Shown piece after piece: positions 7,078 to 14,951 of a stretch of 24,966 bases of DNA (position 1 is the first letter of the stretch; each line of letters starts with the position of its first letter). Position numbers and translations under genes: made by a program. Below the pieces are notes generated by a model, which saw only the letters and a program-made list of their open reading frames with translations, made no database searches and was not told the origin of the DNA. The stretch comes from a virus, in the IMG/VR virus record IMGVR_UViG_3300005795_000002, positions 1 through 24,966 of that record; one strand, given 5' to 3'.

Positions 7078-8301
7078 TTAGGCAGTCTTGCCTTGCAGCG
7101 CCTTGATGGCCGCGGTGTCTTGCAGAACGCAGCCAAAGCGATGGAAAGCCAGGAAGCCGGTCTGGTCAAACTCGGCGTAACGCTCGACCAGGCGCTTCAG
7201 CACCATGTAGCGCACGCGGCGCAGGATGAACTGGTCGAAGTCGCCCGCGAACATGAACTTGGCGCCAGCCGCAACAGACGGAATAGCCTGGTCGATCACG
7301 TACTGGTACTTCAGCAGGCGCGCCGGAGCGCCCGAGTCCAGGCCCGGGATCCACAGCGGCCGGCCGTTGCCGTCTTCCATTTCTTCCAGAATCTGGAGCG
7401 TGGCGTCGTTGAACGCCAGGCGGAACTTGGGCGCGTTGCGGTAGGCCGGATCGATCGAGTGAATCAGACCGTTCACCTCCTTCCAGGTGAACGCGCCTGC
7501 CGCGGCGGTCTGTTTGCCGACCGAGGCGGCCACCGCGAGCCCCTTGGGTTGCGCGGGTGTCCCGGTGCCGGTGCCCATGACAATCAGGCGGGATTCCGCA
7601 CGGCCGATGCGCGAAGCGATCCGACCGGCCAGGTAGCTTTCCATGTCGATGCCGGTGTCGGCCAGCAGTTCGTTGGAAACCCGAATTACCTTGGACGTGA
7701 GCTTGTGCGCGCCGAGCGCGTCCATGCCGAACTCCACGTCCTTTTCTCCAGCATCGGTGTTTTCGCCGATCAGCTCGCCTTCGTCGTTCGTGCCGTCGCT
7801 GGTGGGCCATTCAATCGCATTGCCGCCATCGGTGGCCAGCACCTTCGCGACACTGGCGATGCCACCGTACTGCTTCATGGACTCCTGCACCTTCGCCAGG
7901 AACGTCGTGGGAACGGTGTACCCCCCCTTCTCCGGGCCGGTCACGCCCTGGGCGCGGGCCTCTTGCAGCAGCGTGCGCTCTTCCGGCGTCAGTTCCGCCA
8001 TGCCTTGGCGCATGAACTTGTTGAACGCTTGCGCGCGCTGCTCGTCCGGATTCGGCTTACCCGCAGCGGCGGCCGCGACAGCGGCCAGATCGCCTGCGTT
8101 GCCTTCGACGTAGCGCTGCTCCGTGTCGCGCAGTTCTTCTTCGCGCTGGATCTGTTCGTCCAACTTCTTCAGGTCGGCTTTCATACCGTCCCACTTCGAG
8201 CGCTGCTCATCACCCCAGGCGGCTTCGCCTTGGGCATCATGGTAGGTGCGCATTTCCGCAGCGATGCGCGCACGTTTTTGCTTCAGTTCAGCAAGGGTCA
8301 T
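7078..8301 (-). CDS. Major capsid protein, HK97 fold
   Basis: 407 residues from the ATG at 8301 (MTLAELKQKRAR), with GGAG eight bases upstream; a TTG five codons earlier is less likely. Residues 1 to about 100 are a charged coiled coil that serves as the built-in scaffold (delta domain) removed by the prohead protease. From about residue 125 the HK97 fold is recognisable: GGYTVPTTFLAKVQESMKQY, the DDEG-type loop TNDEGELIGENTDAG, SNELLADTGIDMESYLAGRI, then AFNDATLQILEEM and a C-terminal FAGDFDQFILRRVRYMVLKR. Directly preceded by the protease and portal genes. Many copies per head, so it should be the most strongly made late protein. Confidence 0.95.
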   Translation of the reverse strand: MTLAELKQKRARIAAEMRTYHDAQGEAAWGDEQRSKWDGMKADLKKLDEQIQREEELRDTEQRYVEGNAGDLAAVAAAAAGKPNPDEQRAQAFNKFMRQGMAELTPEERTLLQEARAQGVTGPEKGGYTVPTTFLAKVQESMKQYGGIASVAKVLATDGGNAIEWPTSDGTNDEGELIGENTDAGEKDVEFGMDALGAHKLTSKVIRVSNELLADTGIDMESYLAGRIASRIGRAESRLIVMGTGTGTPAQPKGLAVAASVGKQTAAAGAFTWKEVNGLIHSIDPAYRNAPKFRLAFNDATLQILEEMEDGNGRPLWIPGLDSGAPARLLKYQYVIDQAIPSVAAGAKFMFAGDFDQFILRRVRYMVLKRLVERYAEFDQTGFLAFHRFGCVLQDTAAIKALQGKTA

Positions 8302-8312
8302 ATCGACTCCAA

Positions 8313-8939
8313 TCAAAAAGAGGTAAGAAAGGTCAAATCAAGGAAGCGCTCGCGTGCGCGACGCTCATCAACAGCCTTGGCAGCCAGTTCCTGCATGCCT
8401 TCGGCCTTCTTCTTCCAGCTATCCAGCGAGCGCTGGGCGGCATGGCTATCGCCATAAGCCGGGTACGTCACCGGCGACACGTCGCGGAGCTCGGCCAGCT
8501 TGTAAATGGTTCGCACGATGATTTCGCCCTCCCGGCGCCATTCGTCACCGTCCAGGGCCACTCGGAACCCGAAACTCGATCCGGTCACGTCACCGCGCTT
8601 GAGCGGCGTCAGCACCAGATCCCGGACGGTTTGCGTGTCCGGCGGATCGATGGTGTAGGCCAGACCTCGGGAGTCCAGCTCCAGCCGCAGCGTGTTGCTT
8701 CGCGTGCGGCCGAGCACGACATTCGAGTCGTGATTGAAGAGCGCCCGCACATCGTCGTCCATCACGTCGTCAAACGCCCCCGGGGCGATTTCTTCGACAA
8801 ACGAGCCGAACAGCAGCGCACTCCGGCTGTTGAAAACCGCCGCATAGCCTGTGATCTGCGGTCGTGCCGCCTCGCCTTCGCCAGACATGCGAAGCTCGCA
8901 CGGCTGGTTGCCCAGCGTGCGCATTTCAAGGTCTTTCAT
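8313..8939 (-). CDS. Prohead serine protease (HK97 gp4-like, U35 family)
   Basis: 208 residues, ATG at 8939. It matures the head by cutting the capsid delta domain and itself. Seen in the sequence: ITGYAAVFNSRS near residue 30, EEIAPGAFDD at about 49, the catalytic histidine in LFNHDSN (H70), the nucleophile in TGSSFGF (S121 or S122), and the acidic partner region LAELRDVSPVTYPAY (E150). All three match the order known for this family. The tail (about 170-208) is charged and variable. Start lies 8 bases after the portal stop. Confidence 0.92.
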   Translation of the reverse strand: MKDLEMRTLGNQPCELRMSGEGEAARPQITGYAAVFNSRSALLFGSFVEEIAPGAFDDVMDDDVRALFNHDSNVVLGRTRSNTLRLELDSRGLAYTIDPPDTQTVRDLVLTPLKRGDVTGSSFGFRVALDGDEWRREGEIIVRTIYKLAELRDVSPVTYPAYGDSHAAQRSLDSWKKKAEGMQELAAKAVDERRARERFLDLTFLTSF

Positions 8940-8947
8940 GATTTTCC

Positions 8948-10180
8948 CTATTCGGTTTGAGCCGCAGATGGCGGTGCCGGCGGATGCCCGACCTCACTGG
9001 CCGGCTTGGCGTTGACGCTGATAAGCAATTCCGACAGGCTTTCTCGCGGGCTCATGTCTTCCAGTGCCCGGACTTCGTTGCGATCCATCCAACCATCAGT
9101 AATGGCGTAGTGATAGAACTCGGCGCGCTCTTTTGGCGTGCCACGCAGCAGACCAGCCAGGTTGAGCTTGACGTAATAGCCGGCCCGACGTTCCGCTGGG
9201 GTGAACAGCTTGCAGTTGAGTTCCTGCTCCCAATTCACGGCCCAGGGCATGATCGAATAACGCACAAAGCGGATGCTCTGCTCCGTGATATTCGAGTTTG
9301 TGGCCCGCTCCAGGTCATTGATCATGTCCGCCGGGACGTTGTAGATGGCCGCAATCTCAGTGCGGTTCATCTTCCGTGTCTCCAGGAACTGCGCGGCCTC
9401 CGGAGGAATGGTCAACGCGCGGTAGTCAAGGTCAGCGGGCAAGAGCAGGGTTTTGTTCTTGGAGTCGACAAGACGGGAAACTGCGCCCTTCCAAAACTCC
9501 TTCAAACGCGTCCAGGAGTCCTTGCTTAAATCCCCCTTTACCGTCAACAGCCCAGTAGGTCTACCGCCCCCCTCGAAGAACTCCCGGCCGTAGCGCTGCG
9601 CGGCCAGGCCCAGCCCCAGCATTTCCGCGTGCTGCTGGATGATTCCTTTACCCATCCTCCCAGTGGAGCCCAAGGCACGCACGTGCACCATGTCGTCCGG
9701 ATGAACCGCCAACGGCGTGCCGTCCTCGTCGGTAGTGCTATATACCCAACGGCCAGCAGGCTTTATGAGTGTGGTGGCCCAGGGTACGCAGAATTCCAGA
9801 TTACGCAGCTCGCCAGAACGGCTGCGTACGATGCGCGTATAGCCGTTGCCCCAACCCAGCACGTGATGCTGTTTCGTTTCGCGCCACTTGTAGCTGGTCT
9901 GGAAGTCATTCGGCTTGGAATGCACCAGGTCGAACGCTGGGTGGTCGGTGGCCGGTTCGATCTTGTCGCCCTGACGCCGCAACACCGCCGCCGGCAATTG
10001 ACCGATGCTGCTGGAAAGCACGTAATGGCAGGCGTAGACGGCTGACAGGCACAAGGCGGCCTCCGGTGTCACGGCAATCCGGTTTCCTTCGCCGTGCAGG
10101 TACTCCTGCAAGTTCTGCCCGGTCAACGGAACACTGGGATCCTCGATGCTCCGGCGCTCAAATAGCGTTGAGAGGATCAT
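8948..10180 (-). CDS. Portal protein, HK97 family
   Basis: 410 residues, ATG at 10180 with a G-rich stretch as possible ribosome binding site; start overlaps the stop of the small membrane gene. It forms the dodecameric ring at one head vertex through which DNA is packaged. Family marks are AVYACHYVLSSSIGQLP near residue 48, HPAFDLVHSKPN at about 79, GNGYTRIVRSRSGELRNL, the stem region AAIYNVPADMINDLERATNSN and the C-terminal EVRALEDMSPRES. The length is normal for the family (about 390-430). The Pro/Ala-rich last 20 residues are typical. Confidence 0.95.
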   Translation of the reverse strand: MILSTLFERRSIEDPSVPLTGQNLQEYLHGEGNRIAVTPEAALCLSAVYACHYVLSSSIGQLPAAVLRRQGDKIEPATDHPAFDLVHSKPNDFQTSYKWRETKQHHVLGWGNGYTRIVRSRSGELRNLEFCVPWATTLIKPAGRWVYSTTDEDGTPLAVHPDDMVHVRALGSTGRMGKGIIQQHAEMLGLGLAAQRYGREFFEGGGRPTGLLTVKGDLSKDSWTRLKEFWKGAVSRLVDSKNKTLLLPADLDYRALTIPPEAAQFLETRKMNRTEIAAIYNVPADMINDLERATNSNITEQSIRFVRYSIMPWAVNWEQELNCKLFTPAERRAGYYVKLNLAGLLRGTPKERAEFYHYAITDGWMDRNEVRALEDMSPRESLSELLISVNAKPASEVGHPPAPPSAAQTE

Positions 10181-10332
10181 CGACGCCCCCCCGCCGCCGC
10201 GCGTAGGGCGAATGCGATCAACAGACCGCCAGCAGCAAGGAGCGACGGGCCGGCACCGAATTGCACGTACATCCCGGCCGCTACGCAGCCGAACCCAGCC
10301 AGGCCGGCCACATCAATAAGCAGATTTTTCAT
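10177..10332 (-). CDS. Small membrane protein between terminase and portal
   Basis: 51 residues, translated by me from the ATG at 10332: MKNLLIDVAGLAGFGCVAAG then a short polar turn and GPSLLAAGGLLIAFALRAAA, ending GGRR. Two hydrophobic segments (about 4-24 and 29-46) suggest a hairpin in the membrane. It begins one base after the terminase stop and its TGA overlaps the portal ATG, so it is embedded in the packaging operon. Similar tiny hydrophobic genes occur at this place in other HK97-like phages; none has a firm function that I know. Confidence 0.65.
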   Translation of the reverse strand: MKNLLIDVAGLAGFGCVAAGMYVQFGAGPSLLAAGGLLIAFALRAAAGGRR

Positions 10333-10333
10333 T

Positions 10334-12058
10334 TCACATCACCAGAATGTCGTCGTCGGTCAGGCTATCCAGCACTGAACCGTTGCGCTCGGCCAGCATT
10401 GCGCGCCCTACCGCCATGATCAGCGCCACCGCACCGTCGATTTTGTTGTCATTGCCCTGCTTGATTGGCCGCACCACGTCGTCGTTGCCGGGTAGGTTTT
10501 TGCCTACTACGTTGCCAATACACCAGGTCATGATCGGGTTTCCGTCATGATGAAAGCGCCCGGAATTGATGGCGGCTTCCAACTCCTTCATGGGATCGCT
10601 CATGTTGGTGTAGTTCTGCACGATAGAGATGGGCGTCAAACCCTCGTCGTCCAGGTGATGCGATAGGTTCGTGGCTCCACTGGGATCGATTGGCGATTCC
10701 ATGACGGGATTTAGCCGATTCGCTTCCATGGCCTCCGCGTGGATTTCGCGATAGTCAATTTCGGTGCCGTCAGTCGTGTACAGGTGGCCCGTATTGATCC
10801 ACTTCTGGAACCGCTCGGCCATTCTGCGGTTGTCGGTATCGTTCGCCGTGTCCTCAGGCACCCAAAAGCGAGGCGCGATGCAGTAGTAATGCCGCCGGCC
10901 GTCGATATCTCGATAGAAAAGCCGCGCCATGCTGTTCATGTCCAGCTTGCGCGCCAGGTCGAAGCCCAAAAAGCTGCTTTGCCCCTCGAACTGCTCCAAG
11001 GTCAGCGTTTCGTCCTTGCAGGCGTCCCACTTCTGCATGTTGAAGTAGCCTGCCTTGGCCGTAACCCACAGGTTCAAGTGCTTCGTCTTGAACGTGTTGG
11101 TAAAGCGTGCCTGCTTGATCGCCCGCTGCTGCTGACTGATGAGATAGTCCGCATAGACGGAAACGCCCATATTCGGGTTGGCCTTCGCCAACACCTTCGG
11201 GTCGGTCCAGTCGTCGCCTTCATCCAGTGTCCAGATCCAGCCGAATAGCTCGTCGTTGGGGACGAGCCCCTCCAGCATTTCTATGACCTCACGCCGCTTG
11301 TCGTAGCAAGGCCCCTCAATGTTCGCCCCCGCGGTCGTGATGATGAACATCAGCGGATGCCGCCGCGCGCCCATGCCGGTCAGCATGGTTTCATAGAGCG
11401 CGGCGGTGTCGTGTTCGTGGTATTCGTCCACGATGGAGCAAGACGGCGAAGCACCATCGCCAGGGTTGCCGATGATGGGCTCGAAGCGGCTTCCGTCTTC
11501 GGGCCGAGCCAACGCCTGGGCGTTGACCTCGATGCCCATATGCTCTACCAGCATGGGCGAGCGTAGAACCATCAGCCGCGCTGGCCGAAACACCTCCCAA
11601 GCCTGCTTTTCGGACGTGGCGCCAGAGTAGACCTCCGCACCAAACTCGTCGTCTGCCACAAACATGGAAATTCCCACGCCCGCAGCGATCACGCTCTTGC
11701 CGTTCTTGCGGGGGACTTCCCAATAGGACTCGCGGAAGCGGCGCAAACCTCCTTTCTTCTTCACCCAGCCGAACGTTGCGGCCAGGCCGAACTTCTGCCA
11801 CGGCTCCAGCGTCACCAGTTGCCGCTTAAAGGCCCATTCGCCCTTCGTGTGGGGCATCAACTCGATGAGCGCGAGCTTCTTTTCCGCCTCCGCGGCGTTG
11901 AATCGGTACGGATACTTCGCCGCCTTGCTGGCGGCAAGGTCGTCCAGGTGGCGCTGGCATGCCAGCACGACGTAGCGGCAGGCCGGAACCTTGCCCTTCA
12001 CCACGTCCTTTGCGAATTTCAGCGCCTGCGCCACCCGAGGGTACTGGGGCGCCGCCAT
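10334..12058 (-). CDS. Terminase large subunit
   Basis: 574 residues, ATG at 12058 with GGAGG seven bases upstream. The ATPase that drives DNA into the head and the nuclease that cuts it. Walker A is seen as PRKNGKS (residues 116-122), Walker B as [10 protein letters not shown] (D211, E212 as catalytic acid), motif III as IITTAGAN. The C-terminal RNase H-like nuclease starts with [15 protein letters not shown], where the first aspartate would bind metal, and a later acidic residue occurs in [12 protein letters not shown]. Length and motifs fit the Terminase_1 family (HK97-like, cohesive ends). Downstream of the small subunit with a three-base gap. Confidence 0.95.
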   Translation of the reverse strand: MAAPQYPRVAQALKFAKDVVKGKVPACRYVVLACQRHLDDLAASKAAKYPYRFNAAEAEKKLALIELMPHTKGEWAFKRQLVTLEPWQKFGLAATFGWVKKKGGLRRFRESYWEVPRKNGKSVIAAGVGISMFVADDEFGAEVYSGATSEKQAWEVFRPARLMVLRSPMLVEHMGIEVNAQALARPEDGSRFEPIIGNPGDGASPSCSIVDEYHEHDTAALYETMLTGMGARRHPLMFIITTAGANIEGPCYDKRREVIEMLEGLVPNDELFGWIWTLDEGDDWTDPKVLAKANPNMGVSVYADYLISQQQRAIKQARFTNTFKTKHLNLWVTAKAGYFNMQKWDACKDETLTLEQFEGQSSFLGFDLARKLDMNSMARLFYRDIDGRRHYYCIAPRFWVPEDTANDTDNRRMAERFQKWINTGHLYTTDGTEIDYREIHAEAMEANRLNPVMESPIDPSGATNLSHHLDDEGLTPISIVQNYTNMSDPMKELEAAINSGRFHHDGNPIMTWCIGNVVGKNLPGNDDVVRPIKQGNDNKIDGAVALIMAVGRAMLAERNGSVLDSLTDDDILVM

Positions 12059-12061
12059 GCA

Positions 12062-12544
12062 TTAACCTCCGCCCAGCAACGCGGCAAAGGGATTGCCCTT
12101 GCCGGGCTTCTTCGGCCCCTGCATTCGCTGACGGCTGGACGGGTCCAACCCCAGAAATGAACCATACGTGGCCATTTGCTTCAACGCCTCGTTGGCGACC
12201 GTCGCAGCCGGGTTCTTCAGCGGCCCACCTTGTGACCCCGCGACCACGATTCCATGCTTCTGGATTTCTTCCTCAGCGCTCCTGAACCGGCCATAGGCGG
12301 CGCAGTACGCCTCCAGGTTCTGGATATCGGTGGCTTGCAGGATCTTTTCCCGGCACAGCAGCGGCGCCAAATGCTCCCAGAGGTCGCGCCCATGCCCCTG
12401 CAACCACTCGGGCGCGAAGATGTTGGTGATTTCGCCGTATGAAGGCGTGTCTTTGTTGATTACGCGCTTCCCGGGATTTCCGGCTGCCAGCTTCTTTTCC
12501 GCTGGTTTCGGCTTACGCCCGGAGCGCCCCGCTACTCCTGCCAT
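12062..12544 (-). CDS. Terminase small subunit, P27 family
   Basis: 160 residues from the ATG at 12544 (MAGVAGRSGRKPKP); GGAG six bases upstream favours it over the ATG at 12556. It binds the packaging site and guides the large subunit. Typical P27 features: basic Gly/Lys/Pro start (RSGRKPKPAEKKLAAGNPGK), then APEWLQGHGRDLWEHLAPLL, the helix DIQNLEAYCAAYGRFRSAEE, and PLKNPAATVANEALKQMATY before a basic C-terminal tail. The HNH gene upstream and large terminase downstream support the name. Confidence 0.9.
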   Translation of the reverse strand: MAGVAGRSGRKPKPAEKKLAAGNPGKRVINKDTPSYGEITNIFAPEWLQGHGRDLWEHLAPLLCREKILQATDIQNLEAYCAAYGRFRSAEEEIQKHGIVVAGSQGGPLKNPAATVANEALKQMATYGSFLGLDPSSRQRMQGPKKPGKGNPFAALLGGG

Positions 12545-12556
12545 AGCCTGCTCCAT

Positions 12557-12755
12557 TGGTCAAAAAGTGCGCAAAATGCGCTGCCCGCTAAATTTCATTT
12601 TTCGCGGGCGTAAAAAAAAGACGGAACGGGCGGTCCTGGGCGCCATCGGCCCAGAGATTTACCCACCCCCTCCCCCTGGCGAGGCCGGCGACACGGCGTC
12701 TAGGACCGTCGCAGCGGCCCGCTGGGGAACGAGCCGAGACGCGGCAAGGGGTCGG
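12557..12755 (-). other. Non-coding gap between HNH and small terminase; likely cos/packaging region
   Basis: About 200 bases with no supported gene. It holds an inverted repeat GCCCGC...GCGGGC around an AT-rich centre (about 12580-12607), a TGCGC/GCGCA dyad (12567-12580), and A and T tracts in an otherwise GC-rich area. In HK97-like phages the cohesive-end site lies here, between the HNH and small terminase genes. The exact cut cannot be read from sequence alone. Confidence 0.4.
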
Positions 12756-13136
12756 CTATCGCCTCGCCCTGACCCGCGCCCTGGCGCTTTCCTTGGCTGT
12801 CTTGCTTTTGTGGCAATCCACGTTGATCGCGGACAGATTGGCCGGGGCGTCGCTACCACCTTCCGCTTTCGGGATGCGGTGATCCACCTCAGTGGCAGGC
12901 AGCACGCGGCCAGTGCGCTTGCACTCGTCGCATTGGCACAGGTAGCGATCCCTCTTCAGGATCAGCACGCGCAGCCTGTCCCAGTCCGCGCCATATCCGC
13001 GCTGATGCCTGTTTCCGCGCTGGCGGTCTGGCTTCCACCCTACCGCCTCGCCCGCGTGCTGGTCACAATAGCCAGGGGACCGGACCAGCGCAGCACATCC
13101 ACGATGGCGGCAAGGAAGCGCAGTTCTACGCGTCAT
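12756..13136 (-). CDS. HNH endonuclease (packaging-associated)
   Basis: 126 residues from the ATG at 13136 (MTRRTALPCRHRGC), overlapping the stop of the upstream small gene by one base. The N-terminus has a zinc knuckle-like set (C9, C14, C24, H27), a second set is C67/C69 and C72, and the catalytic HNH runs from VDHRIPKAEGG (D85, H86) through N100 to CHKSK (C108, H109). HNH proteins encoded next to terminase, as HK97 gp74, are needed for specific cos cutting with the terminase; the same is inferred here. The basic tail (RARVRARR) may hold DNA. Confidence 0.92.
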   Translation of the reverse strand: MTRRTALPCRHRGCAALVRSPGYCDQHAGEAVGWKPDRQRGNRHQRGYGADWDRLRVLILKRDRYLCQCDECKRTGRVLPATEVDHRIPKAEGGSDAPANLSAINVDCHKSKTAKESARARVRARR

Positions 13137-13306
13137 CAGTCGCCCACCTTTCGGCATTCAATACGAAGCGCTCTGCGCGCCCAAGAGCGCACCTTGCCCT
13201 CGTCAGGCCTCAAGCCGGTCAAGACACTGAAGACGAGGACGCCCCAAAAGTACACACGCCACCACCACGCCAGCCGCGCGGCAATACTGACAGTTATCGG
13301 TTTCAT
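13136..13306 (-). CDS. Small membrane protein upstream of HNH gene
   Basis: 56 residues, translated by me from the ATG at 13306, with AAGAGG six bases upstream. One clear Trp-rich hydrophobic segment (about residues 9-31, ARLAWWWRVYFWGVLVFSVL) is followed by a basic tail (VRSWARRALRIECRKVGD). The stop overlaps the HNH ATG. It is the first gene of the packaging block. Its size, single membrane span and charged C-terminus would also fit a holin or holin-regulator, but no endolysin is next to it, so no function is given. Confidence 0.6.
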   Translation of the reverse strand: MKPITVSIAARLAWWWRVYFWGVLVFSVLTGLRPDEGKVRSWARRALRIECRKVGD

Positions 13307-13443
13307 GCGTGCCTCTTGAATTTGTGCCGGGTGCTACCTACTGCACACCGCCCGGCGCGATGACCCAACCCCCGCACGCCATGCCCAGCGTGCGGCCCTC
13401 GGTAGCGGGAGGGAATAGAGGCAAATGTATGCACAAAAAGTCC

Positions 13444-13472
13444 TTGCCTTTCCGACTTAACGTACATACAAT
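13444..13472 (+). promoter_or_regulatory. Promoter of the brnTA operon
   Basis: TTGCCT (13444-13449), a 17-base spacer, and TACAAT (13467-13472), close to the sigma-70 consensus. The predicted start of transcription, seven bases past the -10, is at 13479, the A of the toxin ATG. No ribosome binding site precedes that ATG, so the mRNA may be leaderless. TGTATG (13426) and CATACA (13465) form a widely spaced dyad that might bind BrnA. Confidence 0.7.
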
Positions 13473-13478
13473 AACTAC

Positions 13479-13745
13479 ATGGAACTCACATTCGACCCCG
13501 CCAAAGACCTGAGCAACCAGCGCAAGCATGGCGTTTCGCTGGCCGAAGCCGAAGAGTTCGAATGGGATGACGCCCTAGTGCGTGAAGACATGCGCCGCGA
13601 GTACGGCGAACGCCGCATGATCGCCCTGGGCTATATCGATGTGCGCCTGTACTGCGTCGTGTACGTGGACCGCAACAACGAACGGCGCATCATCAGCCTG
13701 CGCAAGGCAAATTCGAGAGAGGTGAATCTTTATGCCGAAGCTTAA
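13479..13745 (+). CDS. brnT: BrnT family ribonuclease toxin
   Basis: 88 residues. The start MELTFDPAKDLSNQRKHGVS followed by LAEAEEF is the BrnT signature (F-x-W/D-P-x-K...N..KHgvsF..A); the C-terminal RRIISLRKANSREVNLYAEA matches the family's R-x-iS-x-RkA...E..Y. BrnT is a RelE-like ribonuclease that stops translation and is held in check by BrnA. The gene overlaps brnA by 14 bases and runs opposite to the late phage genes from its own promoter, so it can be expressed in the lysogen. It is likely cargo that stabilises the prophage or limits other phages. Confidence 0.92.
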   Translation: MELTFDPAKDLSNQRKHGVSLAEAEEFEWDDALVREDMRREYGERRMIALGYIDVRLYCVVYVDRNNERRIISLRKANSREVNLYAEA

Positions 13746-14010
13746 GCCGGGGACGGTTGTCCCCACCCGTGAAGAAGATGAGGCCATCAACCGCGGCATC
13801 GCCGCCGATCCTGACACCTACGAACTCGGCGCGGCAGATCTGAAGCAGATGAAGAAGATCGGCCGCCCGAAGGCAGAGGTCACCAAGGAGCGCATCACTA
13901 TCCGCTTGTCGCCGGATGTGCTGGACCGCTTCCGCGCCACAGGCACCGGCTGGCAGACGCGCGTGGACGCGGCACTGCGGGACTGGCTAAAGACGCACGC
14001 ACCTCGTTGA
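13732..14010 (+). CDS. brnA: BrnA family antitoxin
   Basis: 92 residues, ATG at 13732 inside the end of brnT, with GAGAGG upstream. An acidic/mixed N-terminal half (TREEDEAINRGIAADPDTYE) that would wrap the toxin is followed by a ribbon-helix-helix-like C-terminus: KERITIRLSPDVLDRFRATG then GWQTRVDAALRDWLKTH, the BrnA pattern. BrnA with BrnT typically represses its own promoter; the site at 13444-13478 is the likely target. It is convergent with the gene ending at 14027, 16 bases away. Confidence 0.92.
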   Translation: MPKLKPGTVVPTREEDEAINRGIAADPDTYELGAADLKQMKKIGRPKAEVTKERITIRLSPDVLDRFRATGTGWQTRVDAALRDWLKTHAPR

Positions 14011-14026
14011 TGGGTTGCGGCCCAGT

Positions 14027-14719
14027 CTATGCCTTAGAAAACGAAGCGCCGATAGTGCCATCGGGATAGAGCACTGTGATCGCACTGCTCTTTAGGGGCG
14101 AGCTGCTCAGGATTGCCGTGTTGATGTATGCCTGCCCGTCTTTCACGATGACCCAGGGCGGAGACAGCGACGGCGCTGCTATCTCGCTGACGCCCACGCC
14201 CGCCTGCACCGTCTGACCATCCGCGCGGACTCCGACCCGAAACGTGAACCTCCCCGAGCGCATGTCGAGTTCCATCTCGCCATTGTCAGAGCGGATAGCG
14301 GTATTTTCCGGCAATGCCGCCGGCTGGGAGACGGGCTCGCTCAGCTCGAACCGCTCTTGTACGGCCCGACATAGCGCGCTCTCTCCCGAACGGATTGAGC
14401 CCGCCAGCTTCTCATCGATCCGCTTGAAGATCGCTTCAACCGTTGGCTCCAGTTCGTCCGCCTGCGCGCCCCCCTTCGGCAGAGCACCAATTTCCGCCCG
14501 CAGCTGAGACGGTAGACTCGATGCCACAATTTCGCCAGTCAGCCACTTCAAAAGCGCGTCAGGATCGTTGAGCATGTCTCGCCGTCTTTCCTCCCAACTG
14601 CGTGAGTCCAGGACTGTCCCGTCTTTCCGTGAGAGCAGCTCTCCATCAGGCCCAATGACATAGCCAGCCACATAGGCCAAGCCTTCAACAGCCTTTCTCA
14701 GTACCTCCAAATTGTCCAT
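14027..14719 (-). CDS. Phage protein with tape-measure-like and tail-fibre-like segments
   Basis: 230 residues from the ATG at 14719 (MDNLEVLRKAVEGLAYV), with AGGAG five bases upstream; the longer open frame runs through two tRNA genes and is not used. Residues 96-129 resemble the very C-terminus of the tape measure in this window (14 of 34 identical, no gaps). Residues about 150-230 (MELDMRSGRFTFRVGVRADG, then PPWVIVKDGQAYINTAIL) look like the beta-rich domain at the end of lambda gpJ-type host-specificity proteins (DUF1983-like). It stands alone in the cargo zone, after a terminator, far from the tail-tip genes. A tail accessory or a decoy affecting tail assembly are both possible; the function is unknown. 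Confidence 0.7.
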   Translation of the reverse strand: MDNLEVLRKAVEGLAYVAGYVIGPDGELLSRKDGTVLDSRSWEERRRDMLNDPDALLKWLTGEIVASSLPSQLRAEIGALPKGGAQADELEPTVEAIFKRIDEKLAGSIRSGESALCRAVQERFELSEPVSQPAALPENTAIRSDNGEMELDMRSGRFTFRVGVRADGQTVQAGVGVSEIAAPSLSPPWVIVKDGQAYINTAILSSSPLKSSAITVLYPDGTIGASFSKA

Positions 14720-14730
14720 GCCAGCTCCTG

Positions 14731-14770
14731 AAAAAATGAAGCCCCGACCGGAACAACCGTGTCGGGGCTT
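14731..14770 (-). terminator. Intrinsic terminator after the tRNA cluster
   Basis: Minus strand: AAGCCCCGAC (14770-14761) pairs with GTCGGGGCTT (14748-14739), with three further inner pairs, and is followed by CATTTTTT (14738-14731). A 10-bp GC-rich stem plus U-tract is a strong terminator, placed just downstream of tRNA-Arg and directly before the ribosome binding site at 14725. It would end tRNA transcripts made in the lysogen, while Q-modified polymerase reads through. Confidence 0.8.
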
Positions 14771-14779
14771 TCGTTTGTG

Positions 14780-14854
14780 TGGCACGCCCTGTAGGAATCG
14801 AACCCACATCAGGCGGGTAGAAACCGCCTGCTCTTTCCATTGAGCTAAGGGCGC
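14780..14854 (-). tRNA. tRNA-Arg (UCU)
   Basis: 75 bases including an encoded CCA. The acceptor stem GCGCCCT pairs with AGGGCGT; the anticodon stem GGCGG/CCGCC holds the loop TTTCTAC with anticodon TCT; the T-arm has GTTCGATTC. It reads AGA (and AGG), rare codons in GC-rich hosts. The 5' end is one base after the CCA of tRNA-Ser. Confidence 0.9.
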
Positions 14855-14855
14855 A

Positions 14856-14943
14856 TGGCGGGCAATGCAGGATTCGAACCTGCGGGGCGTCACCGCCCTA
14901 CGGGTTAGCAACCCGCTGCTTTCGGCCTCTCAGCCAATTGCCC
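14856..14943 (-). tRNA. tRNA-Ser (GCU)
   Basis: 88 bases including CCA. The acceptor stem GGGCAAT pairs with ATTGCCC; anticodon loop TTGCTAA with anticodon GCT; a long variable arm (TAGGGCGGTGACGCCCC) typical of class II serine tRNAs; T-arm GGTTCGAATCC. It reads AGC and AGU. Separated from tRNA-Arg by a single base, so both must come from one precursor. Confidence 0.9.
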
Positions 14944-14951
14944 CTGGAAAT

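Noticed and set aside
6964-8457. 497-residue open frame on the plus strand across the capsid genes
   Set aside because: Shadow of the minus-strand capsid, protease and connector genes in GC-rich DNA; no ribosome binding site, composition rich in Arg/His/Leu typical of antisense frames, and the minus genes have clear families.
12330-13319. 329-residue open frame on the plus strand across small terminase and HNH genes
   Set aside because: Antisense to two well-supported genes and to the likely cos region; low-complexity composition.
13338-13529. 63-residue open frame on the minus strand upstream of the small membrane gene
   Set aside because: Overlaps the brnTA promoter and the brnT start, has no ribosome binding site and an odd Cys/Gly-rich composition.
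14720-14911. N-terminal extension of the 14027-14719 gene to 294 residues
   Set aside because: The added part is translated tRNA-Arg and tRNA-Ser sequence; the ATG at 14719 has a good ribosome binding site.
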